A DNA stretch of 64,000 bases, from the NCBI RefSeq assembly GCF_014217785.1, contig NZ_CP048814.1:4216001-4280000 (forward strand). Reading direction: 5' to 3'. The translations under genes were made by a program, and so were the position numbers. Under the pieces are notes generated by a model. That model was not told the origin of the DNA, did not search any database, and saw only the letters and a program-made list of their open reading frames with translations. Below are positions 49,070-58,019 of this stretch, piece after piece. Position 1 is the stretch's first letter; the number at the start of each line of letters is the position of its first letter. The DNA is from Rhodococcus triatomae (GTDB lineage Bacteria > Actinomycetota > Actinomycetes > Mycobacteriales > Mycobacteriaceae).

Positions 49070-49564
49070 GTGGCTGCTGCGGTCGATACCCCGGTCGTGC
49101 TGGCACTGGATGTCACCGATCCCGATGTGGACGATGTCGATGCCCGGGTGGTGACGGATCTGGTGCCCGACCACGGGGTTCTGATCCTGGCGGTGCTGAC
49201 TCCTCCCGCCCGCGCGAGCCTGAACGCACGACTGCTGGCGTGGCGCCAGGCCCAGCGCATCGACCGCGCCGATACGCTGGCCGCGCGACTGCGGGCGACC
49301 GCGAGCGGGCGCGGAATCACGGTGAGCGCGGTCTCGCAGGTGCCCGGCACCGGATTCTCGGCCTTGCCGCGCCGCGTCGCACGCGTGCTGGCGCGGCTAT
49401 GCCGCGACCGCGGCGCGGGACTGCTGGTCCTGGCCGCCGGGCCGGACGCGTGGCTTATCACCGAGTGCACTCGCCGCCACCTGCGCGACACCGCGCCCGC
49501 CGGGCTGCGGATCCGCCGAATTCAGGACTACGCCTGGCCCGACGCGAGGCCGATGAGCACCTGA
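49070..49564 (+). CDS. Universal-stress-like hypothetical protein
   Basis: 164 residues. Alternating strands and helices (VVLALDVTDPDVDDVDAR, GVLILAVLTPPARASLN, GLLVLAAGPDAWLITECTRR) suggest a Rossmann-like, USP-type fold, but no ATP-binding glycine motif is obvious. GTG 49070 follows AAGGAG. A longer frame back to 48533 is unsupported. Confidence 0.5.
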   Translation: MAAAVDTPVVLALDVTDPDVDDVDARVVTDLVPDHGVLILAVLTPPARASLNARLLAWRQAQRIDRADTLAARLRATASGRGITVSAVSQVPGTGFSALPRRVARVLARLCRDRGAGLLVLAAGPDAWLITECTRRHLRDTAPAGLRIRRIQDYAWPDARPMST

Positions 49565-49629
49565 CAGGACGCGCGCGGCGTGTGGCGAGTTCCCCGACCT
49601 ATCCGATCCCGTGGAGAAAGGGGGCGATC

Positions 49630-49810
49630 GTGTCGGTGTCGGTGGTTGACGTAACCAGCGGTACTGGCCGTCATCATCCGCGATCTCCCCCGAGTTGTGG
49701 GCATCACCGAACGAGGCGTGCAGGCCGTTTTCGCCGAGAACGTCAGCAACGGCAATCTCACTCGAGTCAAGGGGTGGGCAAGAGTCACGTACCTGGGGCA
49801 CGCGGGATCG
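49630..49810 (+). pseudogene. Decayed third copy of the winged-helix regulator
   Basis: Begins VSVSVVDVTS, parallel to VITVADWTF of the 41472 gene. After a frameshift near 49665 it continues IRDLPRVVGITERGVQAVFA and later VKGWARVTYLGH, aligning with LRDVADAVGITERAAQRIVA and its wing. It lies on the plus strand, downstream of the stress-like gene. Confidence 0.7.
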
Positions 49811-50544
49811 ATTTCATCAAGTTTCAGCAGTCAGGTGCGGTGGCCGTGCTACACCCGCACCTCCACTACCCACGGCCAGCGCCGCCTACGCCATCCCCTA
49901 GAAGCCGCCCACACCGCCCGTGCGCCGACCACCGAAGCCCCCGTGCACCGCGCGTCTTCCGCCCTCTACCTCGCCGTTCCTGGACCCCAGCCCCTGCCAC
50001 CCGCAGACGACCAGCGTTGTTCGGTCGGTCCTCCGGTGAAGACCTGCAACCTCACCGGACGGGTGCGGCCGGTCCGCAAACCGCCCTTCGGACCGGCCGC
50101 ACAGCCCGCGCGCACCAGAACCCGATCCGCGCGTTGTGCGTCGCCGCGGCATGTACCGTCGTCGACGGCCGTCACTCGCCCACGCTGGATGCGTTGTTCC
50201 ACGCCCATGTTCAGCGGCGAGAGGAACGCGGTGAACAAAGCGGTCGCCACCGCCGCGGCATGGGCAAGGTTCGCTGTCCCAGCGCGGATCGCCGCCACCA
50301 CCTGCCCGGTGGAACCGCGACGGTACTCAGACCCGGACCCGAGGTGAACAACGACAGGCGAGGTCTCGAGCAGCGGCCCGTACCCTCCAGCCACGCACCG
50401 CAAACGACCGAGCACGCCGACACACGCATTCGACCACGTGCCACCAGCAAGAGCTCAGAATCACTGACAGCTACATGTCGCCACCCTTTGCCATTGCCAA
50501 TCCGATACGGCAGGCACGCATCCCCAGCCTCTAGAGCTTCAGGA
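49811..50544. other. Gene-poor stretch before the IS256 element
   Basis: About 730 bp with no recognisable gene. Open frames here have no family features. It is probably eroded coding DNA cut by the IS256 element. Confidence 0.4.
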
Positions 50545-51924
50545 GGGTCTGTAAGTTCTCCGGTGTAAGTCCTGGGAACGATGGATGCTGTTGTGACTGA
50601 AGAGAAGTCGGAAGACGATGCAGCCGGGTCGGCTGCCGCGTCGATGGACGAGCAGATCCGGCGGTGGGCAGCCGAAGCCCGCCGTGACGGGCTGCAGCTG
50701 GTCGGTGAGGGCGGGCTGCTGGCCCGGATGACGAAGCTGGTGGTGGAATCCGCCCTCGACGGCGAGATGGACGACCACCTCGGCTATAGCAAACACGATC
50801 CCGCCGGCCGGGACGGCGGGAACTCGCGCAACGGAAAGCGGACCAAGACCGTCGAAACCGAGGCCGGGCCGGTGGAGATCGCGGTGCCCCGGGACCGCGA
50901 CGCCAGCTTCGAACCGCAGATGGTGAAGAAGCGTCAGCGCAGGCTCGGCGGTGTGGAGAACATCGTGATCTCGCTGTCGGCCAAGGGACTCACGACCGGG
51001 GAGATCTCGGCGCACCTGCGTGAGGTCTACGGCGCCGAGGTATCGAAACAAACCATTTCCACCATCACCGACCGGGTTATGGACGCCATGGCCGACTGGC
51101 AGAGCCGGCCCCTGGACCCGGTGTATCCCGTGCTGTTCCTGGACTGCGTGAACGTGAAGATCAGAGACGGCAACGTCGCGAACCGCCCGATCTATGTGGC
51201 GATGGGCGTGACCGTGGACGGCACCCGCGACATCCTGGGGTTGTGGGCCGGCGAGCACGGCGACGGTGAAGGAGCCAAATACTGGCTGCGTGTGCTGGCG
51301 GAGCTGAAGAACCGTGGCATGGCCGACGTCTGCATCGTCGTCTGCGACGGGCTCAAAGGCCTTCCCGACGCCATCGCCCAGGTATGGCCGCAGGCGCTGG
51401 TCCAGGGCTGCGTCGTGCACCTTCTGCGCAATTCGTTCTCCTACGCCAGCCGCAAGGACTGGCCCGAGCTGGCCAAAGACCTCAAACCGGTCTACACCGC
51501 GCCGTCGGAGTCCGCGGCGCTGGATCGCTTCGCCGAGTTCAGCGACAAATGGGAGAAACGATATCCCGCGATCGTGCGGTTATGGACCAACGCATGGGCC
51601 GAATTCGTGCCGTTCCTGCAGTTCGACCAAGCGATCAGACAGGTCATCTACACCACCAACGCTATCGAGTCGGTCAACGCCCGCATCCGCCGCGCGGTCA
51701 AAGCCCGCGGGCACTTCCCGACCGAGGCCGCGGCGCTGAAATGCGTCTACATGGCGATCATGAGCCTGGACCCTACCGGCACCGCCCGGCAACGCTGGTC
51801 CAACCGCTGGAAAGCCGCCCTGAACGCGTTCGAGATCACCTTCGACGGACGCCTGTCCGCCGCCCGCACGTAACCGAATCACCCGAGGAAGGAGACGGAC
51901 TTACACCTGAAACTGGACAGACCC
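50545..51924 (+). mobile_element. IS256-family insertion sequence
   Basis: 1380 bp with imperfect 28-bp inverted repeats beginning GGGTCTGT and ending GGTGTAAGTCC. The flanking octamers CTTCAGGA and GCTCAGGA share the last six bases, close to the 8-bp target duplication expected for this family. Confidence 0.9.
50581..51873 (+). CDS. IS256-family transposase
   Basis: 430-residue mutator-type transposase. D (VLFLDCVNVKIRDG), D (VVCDGLKGLPDAIAQVWPQA) and E (TTNAIESVNARIRRAVKARG) of the catalytic triad are present and the frame is intact. ATG 50581 is used. Confidence 0.96.
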   Translation: MDAVVTEEKSEDDAAGSAAASMDEQIRRWAAEARRDGLQLVGEGGLLARMTKLVVESALDGEMDDHLGYSKHDPAGRDGGNSRNGKRTKTVETEAGPVEIAVPRDRDASFEPQMVKKRQRRLGGVENIVISLSAKGLTTGEISAHLREVYGAEVSKQTISTITDRVMDAMADWQSRPLDPVYPVLFLDCVNVKIRDGNVANRPIYVAMGVTVDGTRDILGLWAGEHGDGEGAKYWLRVLAELKNRGMADVCIVVCDGLKGLPDAIAQVWPQALVQGCVVHLLRNSFSYASRKDWPELAKDLKPVYTAPSESAALDRFAEFSDKWEKRYPAIVRLWTNAWAEFVPFLQFDQAIRQVIYTTNAIESVNARIRRAVKARGHFPTEAAALKCVYMAIMSLDPTGTARQRWSNRWKAALNAFEITFDGRLSAART

Positions 51925-52047
51925 GCTCAGGAAAGGTGTGCGGGAGCGGGAAGGTGAGAATTTGCGCGCCGTCGGTGGAATGTCCAGTTAGCCTCGATTT
52001 TTCGTGAGGGTGTCGGCTGGCCTGAGTGGGTTTGAGTTGCTGTTTTC

Positions 52048-52081
52048 GCTGGTCGGGGCGGCGTGAGCCGCCCCGACCAGC
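52048..52081. terminator. GC-rich hairpin after the IS1380-like transposase gene
   Basis: Perfect 15-bp stem, GCTGGTCGGGGCGGC with its complement, and a GTGA loop, 70 bp beyond the transposase stop. Probably a terminator. Confidence 0.65.
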
Positions 52082-52150
52082 GGGTGGGCTGCCGGGTTCC
52101 ACAAGTCCGGAGGGTGTCTTTCTTGCTTCGTAGGGGCGGGTTTTTGCTGG

Positions 52151-53575
52151 TCAGGGTGCTGCGAGGCGGGCGAAAGCGGTGAGAGCGAGACCGGTCCACG
52201 GGTTGTGAGCGGGTAGGCGCAGGTGGACCCGGCGGGCGTGACGGGCCAGGCGTGCGGGGATCGAGAACAGTCGCAGTCGTAGTGTTTTCGGTTCCCAGCG
52301 GCGTGCGGAATCCGGTCCGAAGGCCAGTATTTGCGTCCAGGCGGTCAGGTCCATGGCGAGTGCGACGATCGCTGTCCAGATGCGGTTGGCGTTGTAGCTG
52401 TGGAACGGAAGGTTGCGCAGGCCGGTGTCTTTCGCGGCGCGGATGCGGTCCTCGCAGCGGGCGCGGCGACGGTGCCGTAACTCCAATTCCGGCAGCGGCC
52501 CTGTCGTGGTGTTGGTGACGAACGCGGTCAGCCGCAGCCCGTCGTGGTCGGTGAACCGCAACTGCGCGCCGGGGTGCGGGCGTTCCTTGCGCACCACCAG
52601 CCGCATCCCGCGCGGCCAACCCGACAGGTCCAGCAGGCCGGTGACCTCGGTAACCCAGGCGCCGGGCCGGGTCTTCCCGCCGGCATCGAGGGCGGGGATC
52701 CAGTCGGTGTCGATGAGGTTGTCGAGGGCAGCGACGATGTCGTCGGTGAGAACGAAACCGATCGAATACTGAACGCGGCGGCGGTGGCAGTAGTCGAGGA
52801 ATTCGTGGGTGCCGCCGCCGGAATCGGCGCGGACCAGGACTTTGCGACCGATCCGCCACCGGTCGACCCGCGGTAGCTGCGTCAACGCGTCGGCCAGTAG
52901 TTGTTTGTGGTCGTGCGCGGTATTGGAGCCGGCGTTTCCCGGGCGCAGCATGACCGCGGCCGGTTCCCCGGTGCCGGTCTCGCCGTGGTCGACGAACGCC
53001 CGCAACGGGTGAAACCCGAAACCGCGTTTGAAGGTCGGGGCCGCGTGTTCCTTGTCCGAGTGGGCCTCGGTCAAGGTGGCATCGAGATCGATCGTCAACG
53101 GCGCCGCCGCGTCGACCCCGTAATCCGGGGCGGCCGTTCCCGCCAATTCCCACGCCCGTGCTCGCGCCTGCGCGCGAGCGGAAGCAATGGCCGCCAACGC
53201 TTTGCGCGAATCACCAGCCAACACTGTGATCAGCCGCGATACCGTCGGGTCCGAGGCCACCGCACCGAACACACAGGGCTCGGCCCGCAGCAGCGCCAGG
53301 TCTGACACGCAGTCCCCGCCGAGTGCGAGCATCACCGCCAGATCACACACGACCTTGCCCGGATCATGCACCGCACCCGAGCTACGCCACGGCGACAGCC
53401 TCTCGGACAAACCCCTGCTCAACCCGGTCTTCTCCACGGTCCGTAGCAGCAATCCCGCCCCGGCCTGCGACACGACCGGCGACCCGCCGACCTCGATTTT
53501 CAGCGACGGATACCACGACATAGACTCACTCACCGAAAAGGTGCTCCTGAAACTGTTCGATTCGACCTTAGACAA
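52151..53575 (-). CDS. IS1380-family transposase
   Basis: 474 residues. Family motifs include LDLDATLT-type first Asp (TIDLDATLTEAHSDKEHA), VLVRADSGGGTHEFLDYC with the second Asp, and RRRARCEDRIRAAKDTGLRN with the Glu. Intact. The most likely start is ATG 53575, though the ATG/GTG choices near 53520 are also possible. Confidence 0.93.
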   Translation of the reverse strand: MSKVESNSFRSTFSVSESMSWYPSLKIEVGGSPVVSQAGAGLLLRTVEKTGLSRGLSERLSPWRSSGAVHDPGKVVCDLAVMLALGGDCVSDLALLRAEPCVFGAVASDPTVSRLITVLAGDSRKALAAIASARAQARARAWELAGTAAPDYGVDAAAPLTIDLDATLTEAHSDKEHAAPTFKRGFGFHPLRAFVDHGETGTGEPAAVMLRPGNAGSNTAHDHKQLLADALTQLPRVDRWRIGRKVLVRADSGGGTHEFLDYCHRRRVQYSIGFVLTDDIVAALDNLIDTDWIPALDAGGKTRPGAWVTEVTGLLDLSGWPRGMRLVVRKERPHPGAQLRFTDHDGLRLTAFVTNTTTGPLPELELRHRRRARCEDRIRAAKDTGLRNLPFHSYNANRIWTAIVALAMDLTAWTQILAFGPDSARRWEPKTLRLRLFSIPARLARHARRVHLRLPAHNPWTGLALTAFARLAAP

Positions 53576-54012
53576 GCCGAATTATCGCAGTTCAGAGCAC
53601 CTTTTCGCCAATTCCGGCACCTTGTGCCGGAATTGGCGTGAGGGATCGAGGTTAGGGCCGCATTCTCGCCGGCGAGGGTGTTGATCACTGTCGCGTACAA
53701 CCGGAGTCGTTGTTCCAGGTCCGCGACCTGCTCGAGCAGGGCGGCGCGCTCGGCGCGAAGGCGAGGAACGTCGCTGCCGCATCGGCAGCTCACCGCTGGT
53801 TGGGACACGGTGGTTCTCACCCTCGCCTGGAACTTCTCCTTCAGATCGAGGTGCCGGTGGGTCAACTGCCAGCGTTTGACACCCGCTTCGACTGCCAGTT
53901 GGGACACGCTCAGCCGTCCCGTAGCGCGGAGCGGAGTGCCGGTGAGCAGGCGATCCATTGCCGCGATGATCGCTACCCGGGTCGCGTCAGGTTCGGAGGC
54001 GGATTCAGTCAC
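53530..54012 (-). CDS. Tn554-TnpC-like (DUF6262) protein, C-terminus altered
   Basis: 160 residues from GTG 54012. TnpC-like: a DNA-binding start (DATRVAIIAAMDRLL, LSVSQLAVEAGVKRWQLTHR) and a C-terminal coiled coil (RAERAALLEQVADLEQRLRL). After ENAALTSIP the frame runs into the IS1380-like end, so the natural C-terminus has been replaced. It overlaps the tnpB-like stop by eight bases. Confidence 0.65.
   Translation of the reverse strand: MTESASEPDATRVAIIAAMDRLLTGTPLRATGRLSVSQLAVEAGVKRWQLTHRHLDLKEKFQARVRTTVSQPAVSCRCGSDVPRLRAERAALLEQVADLEQRLRLYATVINTLAGENAALTSIPHANSGTRCRNWRKGALNCDNSACLRSNRTVSGAPFR
53607..53637. repeat. Perfect 14-bp hairpin at the IS1380-like right edge
   Basis: GCCAATTCCGGCAC, CTT loop, and its exact complement. 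Just to the left, a second inverted pair (CGAAAAGGTGCT at 53534 and its complement at 53596-53607) frames the transposase start. These structures may prevent outside transcription of the transposase gene. Confidence 0.75.
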
Positions 54013-56154
54013 CTGCGCTCCTCTGTCGTGGCGGCCGGTCGTGGATGTCGAGTATCGTTGCCAGACGGTGCAATTCGTGCAGTTCGCGTTCGTGGCGGAT
54101 CGGTGGAGCCAGTGGATCGGAGACCACGCGGGTAAGCGCGTCGTAGCGGGCACGGATCACTACGATGTCCCGGTCGGTGCGGGCGATGTTGCGGCATTTG
54201 GGTCGGCAGTCCTCAAGATCGGGAGTGACCAGCGGATCGTCGGCGGTGCCGCGGAGCTGGCAGGCGGCGTGTGCGGGGTCGAATACGCAGGTCATGCCCT
54301 CGCCGTGATGGATCTGCAGCAGCGGGTTGCCCAGTAGATCGCGGGTTTGGCGCGGGCTTCGCAAAACGTGGCCGGCGAATTGAGCGTCGGCCGCTGCGAT
54401 GCGGTGGCGGTAGGCGGTGTCGGCAGGGCCGCTGACATGTTCACCGGCATCGAGCGCGCGGCGATCGGCGGCGATGTTCTCGAGCCGGCAGAGCCAGTCC
54501 TCGAAAGCGTAGTCGTCGGGGAATCCGGATTCGTAGGTTCCGGCGTATCCCTGCAGCATGCGGGTGTGGGCGTGGCCGTACTGGATCGAGGCGGCGATCA
54601 GGCCGCGCGGACGGCGCCGAATGAACCACGCGAGAGTTCTGCGAAACCGGGACGCGTTCAATCCTCCGTTCGGATCGGCGGGGATCGCGTCGGCTCGCCC
54701 ACGCCGACGACATTCGTCGTTGACCCAGGTGACGAAGCGGGCAATGTCGCGGGCCATGGTGGTCGACGTGCGGGCCTTGCCTTGGCGGGTGTATCGCGCG
54801 GCCGTCGGTAGGGTTCGAGCCAGGTCGGGAACAGCAGAGGCTGGGAGTGCAACTGCTCGAGGACCTCGATGGCACGGGCGACGACACCGATGACCACCCA
54901 CGGGATACGGCGAAGTTGTCCTTCCACCAACTTGTTACCGTCGGCGTCGACGGCGTTCTTGAAATACAGGCCCTGCATCGACCACAGATCGTTGACCGCA
55001 TCGTATTCCAGGCAGTCGCGTTGCAGATTCAGCACCTCACCGGGGCGGGCTCCGGAGAGGTAGGCGATCACCACGAAGCAGGCGGTGCTGAGCAGCCGCG
55101 CCAGTTTCGGCGCCTCGTGGTAGCTGATCGGACGGTCCCGCCACGGCCGCTCGTCGAGCAGTGCGGAGATCGGGGTATCGAGGTTGGCTTGATCCGAGAC
55201 CGGAAGACCGGCCTCAAGGACCCGGCGGCCGGCCACCGTGTCGCCCAGTCCATCGCCGACCGCTCCGATGATCAAACCGACGGGGTGCCAATCCACCACC
55301 GCGCACCCATTGTCGTCGAGGCTGCCGGGCAGGGCACCGCCACATCTCTGCAGCCGCGCGACATACTCGTTCAAGCGGCGGGGTACATCGCCGGGTGGCG
55401 GGCGGCTGCTGCGCCCGGCGTTGTCCCGCTGGGCGGGTTCTTCGTCGTGCAACCGCATGTGCTCGGCGTGGGCGGTAAGGATGTCGGCGGCGAAGTCGTC
55501 GACGAACCGGATCGCCCAGCACAGCAGGTGTTGCATCGTGGTCTCGGCGATGCGTGGTGTGCGGTTTTCGAGGTAGTTGACTGCGCGACCGAAGATTTCG
55601 AAGGATTCCTCACCACCCCAGGGCGGTGCGGGCGGCAAGCGCAGGCACTCGGGAAGCACGGTGCGGTAGGCCCACAATCGTTTGACCTCCATCAACCGCT
55701 GGTACTTCATTTGCAGTCGAATCGGCTCCTGGGCAAGGGCGGCCAGGTAGTCGTCGAGCATCGGGTTGGTGACCCGACCGAAGCTGCTGTGGCCCCGCTC
55801 GTGCATCCAGGTGAGGAACGGCCGCAGCAAGCCCAGCGCTGTCATGACCGTGCGCACCGACGGCCGGGAGTTCCCACCACGCAGCCGCGCGGCGCCGGTG
55901 TGGTTGAGCAGGTGCCAGAAGTAGATCTTCACCTCCTGCCGTAAGGGCGAGGGGATGGCCGCGAAGTTGAGGCTGTGACCACTGAAGTGGTCCTCGAAGA
56001 TCGCCGGGTCAAGGTCCCATCGGTCGGCAGCGAGCAGAGACAGCCGATCGCTGCCCGTCCCGGGCCGTAGCGGACGCGACTCGAGTACGCGGGTATTCGG
56101 CTGTGGCACATCGGTGTCGGTGCCGGGGATCGATGCATGGTGGGGTGAGATCAT
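54005..56154 (-). pseudogene. Tn554-TnpB-like large tyrosine recombinase, frameshifted
   Basis: About 715 codons. Starts ATG 56154 (MISPHHASIPGTDTD), overlapping the tnpA-like stop. The recombinase domain has the first Arg in YLSGARPGEVLNLQRD, a later FRRTLAWFIRRRPRG, and the His/Tyr region QYGHAHTRMLQGYAGTY. A one-base frameshift near 54800-54840 separates LLFPTWLEPYRRP from TSTTMARDIARFVTWV, so an intact product is not made unless this is a sequence error. C-terminal Cys-rich segments resemble other TnpB proteins. Confidence 0.8.
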
Positions 56155-56527
56155 CGCAGGTCCAGCTCTCTGTTCAGAAGTCGGCTCACCAAGTCGCGCT
56201 CGGCATCGGAGGCGTTCGCGCGGGCGGTGTCGATGGCGGCGCGGCTGTGTTGGTCGAGCAGGTCCGACAGTTGAGCGTGGGGACGGGCGAAACGCCTGCG
56301 CCCACCGCAGCGGTGTCATTTCACCACGGCGTTCGGCGAGCTGATCGTGGACGAGTACTTGCACCGGCAGATGCCGGGGTAGCGCCCGCGCACAGGGGCA
56401 TTGCAGGCACAATATGAACGAGGCCCGGCACGGCTGCCCGGCGGGTGAGTGCGGGCTGTGGGTGTTGTCGATGCAGGCACCCAGCACGGTGTCGAGTCGG
56501 CCGTCGATCATGCGCTCGAGCGTGTGA
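56151..56527 (-). pseudogene. 3' remnant of a Tn554-TnpA-like recombinase
   Basis: Starts abruptly at the fetA junction in TLERMIDGRLDTVLGACIDN and keeps the C-terminal features CRASFILCLQCPCARALPRH and, after a one-base frameshift at a TTT run near 56293, LSDLLDQHSRAAIDTARANA to a stop at 56151. The catalytic domain is missing. With the next two genes it forms the tnpA-tnpB-tnpC order of Tn554-type elements. Confidence 0.8.
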
Positions 56528-56530
56528 GCG

Positions 56531-56953
56531 TGCCAGGCACACCCGCTGCGCCTGACCGCCGGACAGTTCCGCGCAGCGGCGGTCCCCGAACGTCGGCGCC
56601 AACCCCGCCCGGGTCAGCAGCGCCGCGACCCGGTCGTCCGACAGGCCGGGGCGGGCGGTGCGGAGTTCGTCGGCGACGGTGTCGGTGAGCAGGGTCGGGT
56701 GCTGGGAAACCAGTCCGATACGGCGGCGCAGTTCCAGGACGTCGAGGCGGGTGATCGGGGTGGCGTCGAGCAGGATCCGGCCCCGGTCGGGCTCGGCGAG
56801 CCGGTTGAGCAGCCGCAGCAGGGTGGTCTTCCCGGCCCCGCTGGCCCCGACCACCGCCGCACACTCACCACCGGGAAACGTCGCATCGACCTCGACGAGC
56901 ACCGGTGCGCAGCCATGACTGACGCTGACCTGATCCAGGGTGATGGCGGGCAT
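56531..56953 (-). pseudogene. fetA: 5' part of fetA (ATPase), interrupted
   Basis: First 141 codons of an ABC ATPase: Walker A GASGAGKTTLLRLL, Q-loop GLVSQHPTLL and signature ELSGGQAQRVCLAR, where the 22.5-kb block begins. Walker B and the rest are at 33740-33982. It starts 17 bp after the chrB C-domain gene, so chrB, chrB, fetA and fetB were one minus-strand operon before the insertion. Confidence 0.92.
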
Positions 56954-56970
56954 GGTGTGGTCTGTGCCGG

Positions 56971-57405
56971 TCAGGCGGGTTCGCGGCCGAGGAGGGTAGC
57001 GCGCCGGTAGAACTCGTAGAGGCCGTCGAAGACCGGTGCGGTGACGGCGAGGGTGTGTTCGTCGTCGCCGATCATCGACAGCCCGCGCAGGACGACATCG
57101 AGGCCCGGGGCTTCGGGAGCGTCGTAGCGTTCGTCGTCGATATCGGCTTCGTGGACGATCTCGGCGATCCGAGCCAGGGCGGCGTCGCCGGTGAGCTCAT
57201 AGCGCGCCACGATGGTCTCGAAACTGCAATCGCCACCATGGTGGCCCAGCTCCACTCCGCGCATGTCGAACGCGGTCGCCTCATCGGGAACCTGGTCGGG
57301 GTCGGTGACGAACACGAACACGGCATCGGGGTCGATAAAGCGGCGGATCAACCACGCGCAGGCGGCGCGGTCGATATGGATTCCGGCACGGGTGGCCCAT
57401 TTCAT
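56971..57405 (-). CDS. chrB: ChrB C-terminal-domain protein (chromate resistance)
   Basis: 144 residues, ChrB C-domain: KWATRAGIHIDRAACAWLIR, RFIDPDAVFVFV, FDMRGVELGHHGGDCSFET. In proteobacteria this domain is fused to the N-domain; here the two are separate genes with a four-base overlap. Involved in chromate-responsive control or detoxification. Confidence 0.9.
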   Translation of the reverse strand: MKWATRAGIHIDRAACAWLIRRFIDPDAVFVFVTDPDQVPDEATAFDMRGVELGHHGGDCSFETIVARYELTGDAALARIAEIVHEADIDDERYDAPEAPGLDVVLRGLSMIGDDEHTLAVTAPVFDGLYEFYRRATLLGREPA

Positions 57406-57896
57406 GCGGATTCAATCTCCTCGCGGTCGGAATGATCGGGATGCAGGGCATCAACGGCGGCGACGGCGGCGCGCCGCTCGGCGGGCGGGAAGTAGTCACG
57501 GCGGTGAATGCGCCGCAGCTCGGCGCGCAGCCTGCGCAGCACCCGCCGCCGGGTCGCCGCATCGGCGGCGCGCGCCTGCTCGGCCTCGGCCAGCACCGCG
57601 CCGTATTCGGCGGCCCGGGCAGCGGCCAGCTCCCGGGCCAGCGCACGTTCCTGTGCAGTGACGGTTGGCTGGGCCAGCCAGATCGTCGCGTCCCCGCCCG
57701 CGGCGAGGACTTCCTCGGCGATCCACTCCAAATGCTCGCGCGTGCGGGCATCGGCAGGCAACCCCACCAGCCCGTCGCCCAGCTGCGCGACACCGAGCCG
57801 TTTGAGGTTGCGCCACACCGCGATACGGGCGGTGGACGGCTCGCGCGGCATCCGATAGCACAGCAGCACCCACCCGGCCTGCGTCGCGTTCGTCAC
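57402..57896 (-). CDS. chrB: ChrB N-terminal-domain protein (chromate resistance regulator)
   Basis: 164 residues, ChrB N-domain: LLCYRMPREPSTARIAVWRN and LGVAQLGDGLVGLPAD, with a helical, Arg-rich C-terminal half. Probably the DNA-binding, chromate-sensing part. GTG 57896. It is divergent from chrA, with the TGCAACCATGGTTACA palindrome between. Confidence 0.9.
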   Translation of the reverse strand: MTNATQAGWVLLCYRMPREPSTARIAVWRNLKRLGVAQLGDGLVGLPADARTREHLEWIAEEVLAAGGDATIWLAQPTVTAQERALARELAAARAAEYGAVLAEAEQARAADAATRRRVLRRLRAELRRIHRRDYFPPAERRAAVAAVDALHPDHSDREEIESA

Positions 57897-57925
57897 TGCC
57901 GCGCTCCCTCACTTCACTACATCAA

Positions 57926-57941
57926 TGCAACCATGGTTACA
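57926..57941. promoter_or_regulatory. Palindrome between chrB and chrA, candidate ChrB operator
   Basis: TGCAACCATGGTTACA, 16 bp, palindromic except at one pair, flanked by ATCAA on both sides. Located 30 bp upstream of chrB and about 80 bp upstream of chrA, as expected for an operator controlling both. Confidence 0.65.
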
Positions 57942-58019
57942 TCAAAAGGAACGGGTCGCAAAGGCCCACAGCGAACGACTACCGCTGCGACCTCACGCTC
58001 GTCCGAAGGAGACCCGCCG

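Larger units (their letters stand above)
52000..53640 (-). mobile_element. IS1380-like insertion sequence (ends approximate)
   Basis: Contains one IS1380-family transposase gene. Strong hairpins lie near both ends (52048-52081 and 53607-53637). CCTCGAT at 51995 and its complement near 53646 may mark the limits, but I could not fix exact terminal repeats or a target duplication. Its insertion appears to have cut the 3' end of the tnpC-like gene. Confidence 0.65.
33983..56530. mobile_element. 22.5-kb block inserted in fetA
   Basis: The block interrupts fetA between codons for its signature motif and Walker B. GCG stands on both sides of the block (33980-33982 and 56528-56530), either a 3-bp duplication or microhomology. 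Its outermost genes are themselves truncated: an nhaA fragment at the left and the 3' part of a Tn554-tnpA-like recombinase at the right. It carries the nested IS elements, TerC, the DAB carbon cluster, IS256 and IS1380-like elements. Confidence 0.82.

Noticed and set aside
49966-50415. Minus-strand open frame of 149 codons, with a segment faintly like the C-terminus of a beta carbonic anhydrase
   Set aside because: No zinc-ligand motifs and the resemblance is too weak. It would have suited the nearby dab genes, so I was cautious about wishful reading.
54005-54901. Separate gene of 298 codons
   Set aside because: It is the second half of the TnpB-like recombinase after a one-base frameshift, not an independent gene.
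56321-56953. Intact 210-residue ABC ATPase
   Set aside because: Family sequence stops at the signature motif. The remaining 70 codons are the recombinase remnant read in the wrong frame, and Walker B is missing.
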